64,000 nt of DNA from positions 284,001-348,000 of the forward strand of contig CAJHNH020003146.1 in assembly GCA_905116865.2 (NCBI GenBank). Reading direction: 5' to 3'. The DNA is from Candidula unifasciata (lineage: Eukaryota; Mollusca; Gastropoda; Stylommatophora; Geomitridae). Of the stretch, positions 54,865-64,000 are shown one piece after another. Numbering within the stretch: position 1 is the stretch's first letter; the number at the start of each line of letters is the position of its first letter. The notes under the pieces were generated by a model. The model made no database searches. It was not told where the DNA came from and was given only the letters and a program-made list of their open reading frames with translations. The position numbers and the translations under genes were made by a program.

Positions 54865-54939
54865 CTGAAAAGAGAAATAATTTCGTTAAAACATTTTAAT
54901 AGATAATTCCTTAATTATTTCAGGGAGTAGAAAACAGTT

Positions 54940-55250
54940 GGCTCTAGAAAAATAAGGAAGGTGAAAAGAGATTGTACTTTAGAAGAAACTACTAGCATAC
55001 TTGACTGAAGAAACTACTAGCATACTTGACTATGCAGATAATATAGATGTATTTGGAGATAATGCACTACAGTAAAAAAACACTTGACTGCTTGGCACGG
55101 GACTAAAAATCGAGCATCTACGCACAAGGGATATGGTCATTCAAAAAGAACTTGACACTATTGAAAAAAAAAAGCAGCTTAAAAAATGGGACTAGTTATC
55201 AATCAGAGAGGCAAAAACTGTACACATATATGTTTTGGGACTCACTAAGC
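54940..55250 (+). mobile_element. Decayed LINE reverse transcriptase fragment
   Basis: LDYADNIDVFGDNALQ corresponds to the Y-A-D-D active-site region of a LINE reverse transcriptase with D to N change. A 25-bp direct duplication (GAAACTACTAGCATACTTGA) sits at 54983-55031. Confidence 0.6.
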
Positions 55251-55599
55251 ATGACAACCCCCCACCCCCTAACATACGACAGGGCCTGCAACACGAATAG
55301 GCATGAATGGAAGAGGAAGTCACTCTCTGGGGCGAAAAAGATAAGCACCAGAGTGGCTCCCATCACAGCCCATCTGAAAGAAACTCGCCAGCTCTCCTGT
55401 CATTCACTTTCCTGTGCAAAGTGCCTCTTAAGTCCTGTGTCAACCTCAGTGCTCCTTGGCCTCTGCCTTATTTGTCCATTATCGGGCCCTTCATTGCAGT
55501 TTTGTCTAGGTAATTGTGACATTTGATAAAACTACTGTATTTAGGTACTCAATGTCCAGCTTTGGGAGATAACTTAACAAGTTCCAGCGGACCTAGAGT

Positions 55600-55805
55600 T
55601 GAAGAAAAGACGCTGGCTTTGGGTAGGACTCACATGATAAAGCCACAGACCAAGAAGATGGCGGAGAGATGACATCCATGCAGATCTACAAACAGCTGAA
55701 TTCACCAACTGCAAAAAGTCAATAACAGAGATGAATGGAGGTGGATGATATCTGCAGCAATGAACCTCGAGAGCCGGAATGCTGAAGAAGAGGGAGAGTA
55801 GAAAA
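55600..55805 (+). mobile_element. LINE 3' terminus
   Basis: Matches 50565-50765: CAAGAAGATGGCGGAGAGAT, GAGATGAATGGAGGTGGATG, GCAATGAACCTCGAGAGCC and a GAAGAAGAGG tail. Confidence 0.8.
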
Positions 55806-56039
55806 AAGTAGTATCAACAGCAAAACTGTAGAATACTTCTTCCTTGTTAATATTCAGACATTTTATAAATGTCTCTGAGAAAAGCAGTAGTGTTAACACC
55901 AAAACTGTAGAATTCTTCTTCCTTGCTCATTCACATTCAGACATTTCATAAATGTCTCTGAGAAAAGTAGTAGTTTCAGTATCATGTTCTTGATGTTCGT
56001 CGGCTTGGGGGAAATGAAGTTGGCTGATACCATATTTGT

Positions 56040-56165
56040 ATACATATGTTAAATTAAGAACAACATCACAGAACTCTTGACACTCCCATGAGCATTCTGT
56101 CCCCATCTTCAGCAGCAAGTAAAGCCTTCTAATTCTGAATTCACCAGTAACCATGCATATATTGT
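56040..56165 (-). mobile_element. RNase H-type LINE 3' tail
   Basis: TTGACACTCCCATGAGCATT, CATCTTCAGCAGCAAGTAAA, CTAATTCTGAATTCACCAG. Confidence 0.75.
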
Positions 56166-56284
56166 AGGATACAGTAAGTAAACAACTTTTTTTCACATCT
56201 AGAGGGTTATTAAGCAAGGTATTTAAGTTTAAAAAAAAAAAAAAAAGGTAAACAACCCATTTCATGCCATTGGGGTACTGGGTA

Positions 56285-56495
56285 TATGATGATTGACTCG
56301 TATGTTTATAGACCAATCGGCACTCAGTATGTGATGTGGTCAACATCATGTAGGCTGCCTTTACTTCCCAGGACTTTATCCAGAACCCGTTTTAGGCTAA
56401 TCAGTATCTAATGAGTGATATAGTTAACACAATGCCAGCTCCCCTAACTTTCCAGGATATGTCCTGGTTCCTATGTTAGACTGGGTCGACCTGGT
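56285..56495 (-). repeat. SINE family S1, two partial copies in tandem
   Basis: CCAATCGGCACTCAGTATGT and CTTTACTTCCCAGGACTTTA, then a second pass from ATCAGTATCTAATGAGTGAT to GACTGGGTCGACCTGG. Confidence 0.7.
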
Positions 56496-56657
56496 AGACT
56501 AATAGCCCATTCTTTATGAAAATGATAAAATAAGTATAGAAAATGTGTTAATTTGTCAACTGTTAAACTAGTTCTTGTAGATCTTAAATAACTCCATCTC
56601 TCAACTGTATGTTTTTCATAACAAAATTGAATAGTTACACTAAATAGTCGCACTTAC

Positions 56658-56791
56658 TCGCTGCCTCCATCTGTGATTGTGATCAAAGTAAAGTAACTCT
56701 TGTCTGCTTCTGGTCTAATTATCACAGCTTCAGAATCATCAGAGCTGACATCAATGCCTGCCACAGTCAGAGTCACTTCAATATCAAATGA
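56658..56791 (-). CDS. Unnamed minus-strand gene, internal exon
   Basis: On the minus strand the exon starts after TTTTCATTTCAG and ends GA|GTAAGT, a strong donor. Reads SFDIEVTLTVAGIDVSSDD, then IIRPEADKSYFTLITITDGG. Its last two bases plus the first of the next exon make the D codon of GGSD. Earlier exons must lie beyond 64000, because 57000-64000 is a transposon cluster. Confidence 0.75.
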
Positions 56792-56834
56792 CTGAAATGA
56801 AAATAATACATGGTTATGAATAAATAAATAGATT

Positions 56835-56835
56835 T

Positions 56836-56873
<38 letters not shown>

Positions 56874-56874
56874 T

Positions 56875-56971
<97 letters not shown>

Positions 56972-57000
56972 AAACGAACGAACGAACGAACAAACAAACT
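56835..57000. repeat. Compound A(n)(TA)n(AG)n(GAAC)n microsatellite
   Basis: Poly-A, TA to 56875, about 93 bp of AG to 56969, then four-base GAAC/AAAC units that are the simple tail of the CR1 element. Confidence 0.95.
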
Positions 57001-57236
57001 TTATTTTTAAAGGGTTAAGAATTGGGCACGCAGGCCCGTCTAACATTCTGCCCTTCGAGGTCTCCCTCCATTCTTACTTCATTTCATTCACACATCAAGT
57101 AATATTAAAAGTTAGCAATAGCATCAAAATAATCAATACAAGCACTGGAATGTGCACATTTCTAACTACAGTAAAACGTATTAGTTGTAACAAATCTAAG
57201 AAAAATTAGCGCTATTTTTCACATATGTTTTATCTT

Positions 57237-58310
57237 CTATGGGGGCATATAATCGGTGCTCAGATAATATTCGAACAGTTTCCGATTGTATGTATATGGA
57301 CTAGTGGTACTTTTGATTTGCTGTGGTAGATAGTTCCACAATTGAGCTGCGGAATATGACAGACTTGTTTTATAAAGGTCTATCCTAGGTTTAGGAATGT
57401 GTAATATGTTTAGGAGCTTACTATGCCGTTCATTATATTTGAACAACGGCCATAAGTAACATGGAGCCTTTTGAGATAATATTTTGTAAGTATATTTTGC
57501 CTTATTGAAAAGTAGACGTTCACGAAGCGGTAATAGTCTAAGACCTTTATATGTTTCGGAGCTCAGTGTTCCATGATTGTTACTAATTAAGCGAATGGCG
57601 CGCTTTTGCAGTGATGTGAGTCGCTTGATAACAGAGCTGGAACAGCCATCCCATATTGTAGAGCAATAGTCTACATGTGTCTGGATGTGAGAAATATAGA
57701 ATATCTTTCTTGTGTGTTCATCAAGAAAGTTTTTAATTTTTGCAAGCTGGTAAACCTTTTTAGCTGTTTGCTTCACAGGTGCTTGTACGTGTGAGTTGAA
57801 GGTTAGATTTGCAACAATTACCAACCCCAGTGTCTTGTGCTCAGTTACATTTTCTACTTGAGTGCTCCCAATGTAGAGTTGAAGCGTTCTCTGAGAATTT
57901 AAACTGTATAGTTTTTGCCTGGTCGTTATTAGCATAGATTTGGTTTTATTAATGTTTATTTGCATACGGTTTGCACTGCTCCATTGGACTACATTATTTA
58001 ATTCTTGTTGTAATGAGGACTCTAGTAAATTACATGTTTGAGCATTTGCATAGATGGTACAGTCGTCTGCGAATAAATCGCAGGACGACGACAGACATAA
58101 AGGAAGGTCATTTATGTAGATATTGAATAACAGAGGACCGAGAATCGAGGCTTGAGGTACCCCAGTATTTAATTCAGTGGCTTGCGATAGTGATTTATTG
58201 TAACAAATTATTTGTTTTCTATTTAACAAAAAGGATTTTATTAACTGTAATAGTCTAGGGTTCAATTTTATTGTTTCTAATTTTCTTATAAGAATGTTAT
58301 GGTCTATCAT
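57237..58310 (-). pseudogene. CR1 LINE ORF2, reverse transcriptase second part
   Basis: Continues the palm after the frameshift with FDMIDHNIL-type text: GVPQASILGPLLFNIYINDL and LFADDCTIYANA, the catalytic site in the F-A-D-D form. The thumb and C-terminus follow (SLQKRAIRLISN, AAQLWNYLPQQIK), with a stop at 57237. Intact in itself. Confidence 0.92.
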
Positions 58311-58311
58311 A

Positions 58312-59298
58312 TCAAAAGCTTTCTAAGTCTATAAACACCCCGCCACATATTTTCTCATCATTAACATTCTGGTGCCATTTTTCAATCATGTTAGTTAAAG
58401 CAGTATGGCAAGAATAGTTTGGTCGAAAACCTGATTGGTTATCCACTATAAGTTTGTTGTGATCTAAGTGCTGAAAAGTTACATTATGAATATGTTTCTC
58501 TAGTGGTTTCGATAGTGATGATAACAGGGAGATTGGTCTATAGTTACCTGGAATACTACTGTCTAAGGAACCAGATTTTAGATGCGGATACACTTTGGCA
58601 ATCTTAAATGCAGATGGGAAGTAGCCTTTGACAAGACATTGGTCATAAGTAAAGGTCATCGACTCACAAATAACTGGGGCAGCACTACGAAGGATCCTAT
58701 TGCTGATTCCGTCTAAACCGGACGTATTACTGTTTCTGAGACTGTTGAAATGTATAAAAACTTCCGCAACTGTCATGAGAGGAATGGCAGAAGGAATGTC
58801 TTCAGGGCATTTATTTTCACAAAATGCTGATAGCAGTGATAAATCACATGGACAGTTTGGCATTGTGGCTTTTACATTTTCTATATTGGCTTCAAAGAAA
58901 TTACTGAAATCATTCGATGTTATATTAGATGTCAGCAAACGCGTGGAAGTACCTTTGTTTGTCAATGTATTGATTGCCTTCCATTTGTCTTTGCTGTTTC
59001 TTTTATCTACTATTAGCTGTTTAAAAAAGTTCTTTTTTTCCTTACGAATGGTATACTGGACTTTGTTTCGCAGATTCCGGTATGTGATTATATCCTTCTT
59101 TTTATGCGCCCTATCTCGCTCTCTCATGATTGCAACTACCTCCTGTGTGATCCAAGGGGATTTAGTTTGATGTTTTACACGGACCTCCTTAACTGGCACA
59201 TGCTTATCAAATACACTAGAGAAGGTTTTCAGCCAATATTCAAGAGCGTCATCTGAATCAGAGAGCTGATAAACGTGGTCAAGAGGTGAATTGAACAA
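58312..59298 (-). pseudogene. CR1 LINE ORF2, reverse transcriptase first part
   Basis: Reads KSPWITQEVVAIMRERDR, NTSGLDGISNRILRSAAPVI, GNYRPISLLSSLSKPLEKHI and NQSGFRPNYSCHTALTNMI, motifs of the fingers and palm. It breaks at VFIDLESF, where the palm motif F-x-D-L-x-K-A-F should run on. Confidence 0.92.
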
Positions 59299-59365
59299 GT
59301 CTAGTAGGAATGCATCTTGATTAAAATTTTTATAGCTTCTAAATTTAATACTTACATGCTTTTGT

Positions 59366-60058
59366 TTAACAGTTTTTTACGCCTTTTTTATTCCACACAC
59401 AAATTACGGGGTAATGGTCACTCAGTGCTGTAGTGGGTACCTTGCATTCTATAATGTTGTCAGGACATGTTGCATAAATATGGTCTATAAGGGTTGACGA
59501 CGATTTGGTTATTCTAGTAGCTTGTTTAACTAGTTGTTTGAGATTAAATGAGGTAATTATGTCTTCCCACGTCTTGTTGGATTTTAGGGCATTTATATTG
59601 AAGTCCCCAAGAAGTATAATTTCCCCTGCATTGTTGAACACCATATCCATCATATTGGTAAAGTTGTCATACCATATATTATCAGCGCTAGGATTGCGGT
59701 AGAGATAACCAACTACGATGGGTTTGTGGTTTTGTAGCTTAACTTCTAAAAATATGCATTCTACATCGCTAGTCTCTAAGTCTAGTCTACGTTGGACATT
59801 AAGGGAATTACTGACGTAGACCGCTATGCCCGTTTCTTGTTTCTTATGTGGGTCTCTTCTAATAACACTAAAATCATTAACATGTATATCATCATCTGTA
59901 ATGTTGTCATTTAATCTACTCTCACTAAGACCGAACATCTGAAAATTTTGACTAAGAATAAGGGACAGTTCGGGCAGTTTTCCCAGAAGATGGCAAATAT
60001 TCAGATGACCTATTCTAAGTCTAGTTTTACTTAGCCAGTGTTCATGTGTGTCAGACAT
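59366..60058 (-). CDS. CR1 LINE ORF2, AP-type endonuclease domain
   Basis: Reads RIGHLNICHLLGKLPEL near the start, then GLSESRLND, EIILLGDFNINAL and TTALSDHYPVI, the catalytic motifs of the exonuclease/endonuclease/phosphatase fold that nicks target DNA. 230 codons; it ends early at a frameshift in a run of six A bases near 59370, after which the next frame continues. Confidence 0.92.
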   Translation of the reverse strand: MSDTHEHWLSKTRLRIGHLNICHLLGKLPELSLILSQNFQMFGLSESRLNDNITDDDIHVNDFSVIRRDPHKKQETGIAVYVSNSLNVQRRLDLETSDVECIFLEVKLQNHKPIVVGYLYRNPSADNIWYDNFTNMMDMVFNNAGEIILLGDFNINALKSNKTWEDIITSFNLKQLVKQATRITKSSSTLIDHIYATCPDNIIECKVPTTALSDHYPVICVWNKKGVKNC

Positions 60059-60498
60059 TATAAACTGCAGTGTGGCAATAGAAAATAAGCTATGCCAGCA
60101 CCAGCAAATACCAAGTTACACAAAAAATATTATTCAGGCAATACAAGAGTAAAAACAAATTTACAACAATAATATAGTATTGAGCGAGAAAAAAAAATAA
60201 GTAAAACAGTTAAAATGGAGATAGTGCAGAAAAAATGAATTACAATGAATTACAATGTTTTAACTCATATACACCACCACCTAACTTACAGTTTAGCAGA
60301 TTTAAGCAGTATTATAACTAGCTCAAATAATATACAAAATAAGTGTAGTTTGATAGACAAATGACTGTTTATAAATATGGCTATGTAACCCACTGCTGAT
60401 CGAGTGGGCAACACAGTAATAATAAAATAAGCGCTTAAAAAAAACTTGTCCGACTGATATAGGGTAAGTGTTTTTTTTTTGTTTTTTGTTTTTTGTTT

Positions 60499-60897
60499 TT
60501 AGCAAGCGTTGTATCTGGCTGGTCTGCACTGTGCTGACATCATAAATGCTTGTCGCAGAATTTCAGGATCGAAGCGCATGAGATGGTACAAATCTCGGTT
60601 CCAATTTGAAGGATATTGTCGGTCGGGTACGCTGTTGTTTCTAGCCGCAGTCCCGAGCCCATCAGTCCTATTGACGGACTTTTCCCTACTTGGAAGTGGA
60701 GGAAAGGAATAATCATAGTTGCTACTCTCCTGTACGAAGGTGGGTGTGTGAGGGTGTGGTTGATTTCCACGTGATGGCGTGGGTACTCCAGGGGTGCTGG
60801 AGGATCGAGCGTCCTGCAATGGTAGTGCTTGGTTTGTATCATTTGGCCTGATAATCAGGTGAAGCAGAAACCGGTGTTATAGGCATTTCTGTGTTGG
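60499..60897 (-). pseudogene. CR1 LINE ORF1, C-terminal part
   Basis: Reads DARSSSTPGVPTPSRGNQPH, SNYDYSFPPLPSREK and YHLMRFDPEILRQAFM, then stop. Pro/Ser-rich. Frame differs from the part right of the LTR insertion, so there is a frameshift near 60845. Confidence 0.7.
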
Positions 60898-61578
60898 TGT
60901 CGCGTGCGAATGTGCACTAGAACGCACCAGTACTGAGTGAGCAAACAAGACGTCAAAACAATACGTCAGGTTGTGAAGGAATTGTATTCTAGGGGATGTA
61001 AGTCGAAGTTTGACCAAGGCGGACGTTTGGTCCGGCCTTGGTGTGGGGAATCCTTGAGGACGCTTTACCCCGGGATCCCACGGAAGCAAACGTTATATAA
61101 AGTTGGATCCTTGAGGACGTTTTACCCCGGGACTCCAAGACCTCAGCAGGAAGCTGGTGAGCACTACATTCTCGGCAGCAAGCCGGTATACTTCCATTGC
61201 TTAATTCGGACTTGTCCGAGGAGAAAGTAAATCGTCTGGATCTCAAGGTCGGACTGCGACCTATCGTGAGGACATATCATTACATGGATGTACGAGCGAG
61301 CTTTGGTGAATGAATCTTGATTAGTAAATGCATATTTCTCATTGTGTTGATTATCGATATTGTCAATACACAAATGGAACTTTTGAAGAGAGTTCTTGTT
61401 CTACTACGTTGGAAGCTTCAGCATTCATCATGTTCTGTTACTCTTGGCCAGTGGCATGTTAAGTGTTGATGCCACTTGTTAACTTGCGACACCCCTAGTC
61501 ATTTTACGCTTGTCACAATCCATCAAGCATACACAACATTTTGGTACACTCGTTATCAAAGAAGTCCCGCACGTCACA
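60898..61578 (+). repeat. 5' LTR
   Basis: 681 bp, TG...CA bounded. Contains CGTTATATAAAGTTGG, a possible TATA box, and two copies of a ~50-bp unit with CCTTGAGGACG and TTTACCCCGGGA. Nearly identical to the 3' LTR outside that unit. Confidence 0.9.
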
Positions 61579-61746
61579 ATGGAGGCCAGCCTTTAAAGAA
61601 TGAGGAACCTCTCGTCATAAGTGTGATACGACATTTTGTCGCATTGTTTTGCCTCAAGTTGTACACGAAGCACATTCCAGTTGTCACAATCTTTACCAAT
61701 CTTTATCGTCCAAGTATCAAGTCGCCGCCACCGGTCTGTTCTAGCC

Positions 61747-61893
61747 ATCGTTGGATCTTCATCGGGACCGTATCATTCTTCGTTCGTTGGATCTTCATCG
61801 GGACCGAATCATTCTTCTTCGTTGGATCTTCATCGGGACAGTATCACTCTTCGTTGGATCTCCGTATCACTCTTCGCTGGATCTTCATCATAA
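61747..61893. repeat. Tandem repeat in LTR element interior
   Basis: Unit CGTTGGATCTTCATCGGGAC + CGTATCATTCTT, about 34-38 bp, four to five copies with shortening at the end. Confidence 0.85.
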
Positions 61894-62084
61894 TCAAGTC
61901 ACCGTTACTGACTGTGCCACTCTCCGTTCGATTGAATCGGATCAAGTCGTCCTTTTGGTTGTACATTGATCTGCTACTTGCCGTTGTACCGGTCGTCATT
62001 TAGCGATTTTTCATCGCTAACATTGCAGTGTGTTGTTTGTCTGCCACCCAATTGATGCATCCAATGTGGCCATCATGTCAGCAC

Positions 62085-62217
62085 CCAACAAGACCTTACG
62101 CATCCGTAGATGGACAAAGTATTCGCAGACGTTTATCTTCAGTTATTTATCGCCCATGGAAAGAAAATGTCTTGGCCGATTTTTTGTCACTCGCACCAAA
62201 TTCAGTACAATAGATTT
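62085..62217 (+). pseudogene. Ty3/gypsy pol scrap (RT-RNase H)
   Basis: One frame reads TLRIRRWTK, the next VIYRPWKENVLADFLSLAP. R-W...V-x-Y-x-P-x-K-E-N-V-x-A-D-x-L-S marks the RNase H of Ty3/gypsy pol. One frameshift; P-W replaces the usual P-G. Confidence 0.78.
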
Positions 62218-62462
62218 GATGTTTTGTGTCTTGGTTTGAATTTACATGACATTATTAATATGTTCTGTTGAGCTTAGTCATTACTATATTTTGCATTAAT
62301 ATAATAACATATATGTTATATTGAGACGTGAGTGTCTGTGTATTCAAGTGTTCTTGTTTGCTCTCTCGTATTGGTGCTGTTTGCCGCGACATGACACCAG
62401 TTTTCCGACCGAGACTACGACAAGTCCTAGTCCTCGGTCGTCCTCAGGGAGGGGGGAAAAGC

Positions 62463-63326
62463 TGTCGCGTGCGAATGTGCACTAGAACGCACCAGTACTG
62501 AGTGAGCAAACAAGACGTCAAAACAATACGTCAGGTTGTGAAGGAATTGTATTCTAGGGGATGTAAGTCGAAGTTTGACCAAGGCGGACGGTTTGGTCCG
62601 GCCTTGGTGTGGATCCTTGAGGATGCTTTACCCCGGGATGCCACGGAAGGAATGTTAATCAGTTGGATCCTTGAGGATGCTTTACCCCGGGATGCCACTG
62701 AAGGTATGATAATCAAGTTGGATCCTTGAGGATGCTTTACCCCGGGATGCCATACTTCGCAGTTGATGTTTATAGTCCGAAGGAGACGGACGTGGGAATC
62801 CTTGAGGACGCTTTACCCCGGGATCCCACGGAAGCAAACGTTATATAAAGTTGGATCCTTGAGGACGTTTTACCCCGGGACTCCAAGACCTCAGCAGGAA
62901 GCTGGTGAGCACTACATTCTCGGCAGCAAGCCGGTATACTTCCATTGCTTAATTCGGACTTGTCCGAGGAGAAAGTAAATCGTCTGGATCTCAAGGTCGG
63001 ACTGCGACCTATCGTGAGGACATATTATTACATGGATGTACGAGCGAGCTTTGGTGAATGAATCTTGATTAGTAAATGCATATTTCTCATTGTGTTGATT
63101 ATCGATATTGTCAATACACAAATGGAACTTTTGAAGAGAGTTCTTGTTCTACTACGTTGGAAGCTTCAGCATTCATCATGTTCTGTTACTCTTGGCCAGT
63201 GGCATGTTAAGTGTTGATGCCACTTGTTAACTTGCGACACCCCTAGTCATTTTACGCTTGTCACAATCCATCAAGCATACACAACATTTTGGTACACTCG
63301 TTACAAAGAAGTTTCCCCACGTAACA
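62463..63326 (+). repeat. 3' LTR, expanded
   Basis: 864 bp. Same as the 5' LTR but with five copies of the ~50-bp TCCTTGAGGATGCTTTACCC unit instead of two, plus a short unique insert at about 62755-62795. Confidence 0.9.
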
Positions 63327-63331
63327 GTTGG

Positions 63332-64000
63332 GTACGAGCTGTGTCCTGACTGGATATTTTAAATTCTTGGCCAGGATGCTTGTCCCTAGTGTAGAAGTGT
63401 GGATCTGGTCCTTATATAGGAGCTTCTTCGGGGCGCCAGACTGTGCCGTAAAAAATGGTGTGTGGTTGATAAAAGTTAAATTATTTTGTTTACAAAAGAT
63501 CTCTAGCACCTTATTGTTTCTGTCAGCCAGTCTATGCTGATGGCCAAACATCGGCGTCAGAATAGAAGAGAAAACTTTAGTAGATGAAGGATATGTACGA
63601 CACAATGAATCCAGCAGCACCCGAAGCTGGAAGTCGGTGATGTATATATTGTTCATTGTGTCATTTATCCCTATGTGAACTGTCACTTTCTTGATGTTGA
63701 TGTTTGTGTCCAGTCTCTTTATTTTGTCTGCAAGCCTGTCCACCCCTGCACCAGGCAATGGAACAACAGAAACTAAGTCCTTGTCAGATGTAGACATTAG
63801 ATCACTATACAGACCTTTTAGCAGTGAGTCACCAATAATAAGGTGGGTGGAGTCTGGCCGTATTACTTGTGTAAATTGGTAGCCAGAGCGCCTTGCCCGC
63901 TGCGTCTGCCATTGTTGTCGTTCAGTTTGTACATCTTTATGCACCTCCTCCGATGTGACTTGTAGGCGTGGAGTGGATAATAGTGGTGTTTTAGCCGGTG
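63332..64000 (-). CDS. CR1 LINE ORF1, SGNH-esterase domain, 5'-partial at window edge
   Basis: The minus-strand frame is open from the window edge and is cut by the LTR insertion near 63331. It reads STHLIIGDSLLKGLYSDLM (G-D-S nucleophile block), VTVHIGINDTMNNIYI (G-x-N-D block) and YKDQIHTSTLGTSILAKNL (D-x-x-H block), the catalytic triad of SGNH hydrolases. Such esterase domains are known in ORF1 of CR1-clade LINEs. The GTG at 63944 is not a real start because the frame is open further up. Confidence 0.88.

Larger units (their letters stand above)
57001..60897 (-). mobile_element. CR1-clade LINE, 3' part (ORF1 end, ORF2, 3' UTR)
   Basis: Minus strand order: ORF1 C-terminus (to 60499), endonuclease (60058-59366), reverse transcriptase (59340-57237), a ~230-bp 3' UTR and a GTTCGTTC-type simple tail. 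The 5' part continues at 63327-64000 beyond an inserted LTR element. It is near full length but ORF2 has two frameshifts. It lies in an intron of the minus-strand gene, in the same orientation. Confidence 0.9.
60898..63326 (+). mobile_element. Ty3/gypsy-derived LTR retroelement, non-autonomous
   Basis: Two long direct repeats begin TGTCGCGTGCG and end ACA. The 5-bp target duplication GTTGG flanks the element (60893-60897 and 63327-63331). The purine tract GGGAGGGGGGAAAAGC precedes the 3' LTR, and TGGAGGCCAGCC, a possible primer-binding site, follows the 5' LTR by one base. The 884-bp interior has no gag or protease, only a pol scrap. The strand follows the LTR and purine-tract order. Confidence 0.93.

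Noticed and set aside
58700..59170. Plus-strand open frame of 156 codons
   Set aside because: It is the antisense shadow of the CR1 reverse transcriptase.
63261..63944. Stand-alone bacterial-type esterase gene acquired by transfer
   Set aside because: The frame continues off the window and is followed, after the LTR insertion, by endonuclease and reverse transcriptase in the same orientation. It is ORF1 of a CR1 LINE.

Overview
This is eukaryotic nuclear DNA. It has GT-AG introns, a large multi-exon gene, long microsatellites and many LINEs, SINEs and DNA transposons. The repeat mix (CR1 LINE with an esterase ORF1, RTE-type LINE tails, LINE tails with RNase H, Tc1, piggyBac, hAT, tRNA-derived SINEs, long (CT)n and poly-G/C tracts) suggests a lophotrochozoan, most likely a gastropod mollusc. 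That assignment is inference, because there is no rRNA or mitochondrial marker here.

Positions 750-44109 (+) hold 28 exons of one gene, an orthologue of KIF20B (MPP1), a kinesin-6 motor. The first exon seen encodes switch I of the motor domain, so the promoter, P-loop half of the motor and start codon lie left of the window. The later exons give the rest of the motor, an acidic linker, a very long coiled coil (one exon is 2.75 kb) and a basic, S/T-P-rich tail ending in a stop at 44107-44109. All 28 exons join in frame to about 2,080 residues. The introns carry the repeats: a hAT element with an RTE LINE inside it (13741-15083), an internally deleted piggyBac with TTAA flanks (32575-34160), a SPIN-like hAT fragment (36745-36894), small hAT-like MITEs, SINEs and a modular repeat family that recurs throughout.

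Positions 44110-52000 hold the KIF20B 3' flank (an 8-copy 28-bp minisatellite, a long (CT)n tract, poly-A signals) and then LINE, Tc1 and SINE debris. Positions 52093-56791 (-) hold the last three exons of a second gene that I could not name; its product may have a LamG-like beta-sandwich. Its 5' part lies beyond the right edge.

Positions 57001-64000 (-) are a CR1-clade LINE: ORF1 with an SGNH esterase, then endonuclease and reverse transcriptase broken by two frameshifts. A Ty3/gypsy-derived LTR element (60898-63326) with a 5-bp target duplication has inserted into its ORF1.

I saw no operon, CRISPR array, phage or defence locus. The most unusual structures are an inverted repeat around KIF20B exon 10, the piggyBac element with an almost exact empty-site paralogue 5 kb away and tRNA-like modules inside it, the SPIN-like fragment, the modular repeat family, and the LTR-in-CR1 nest.
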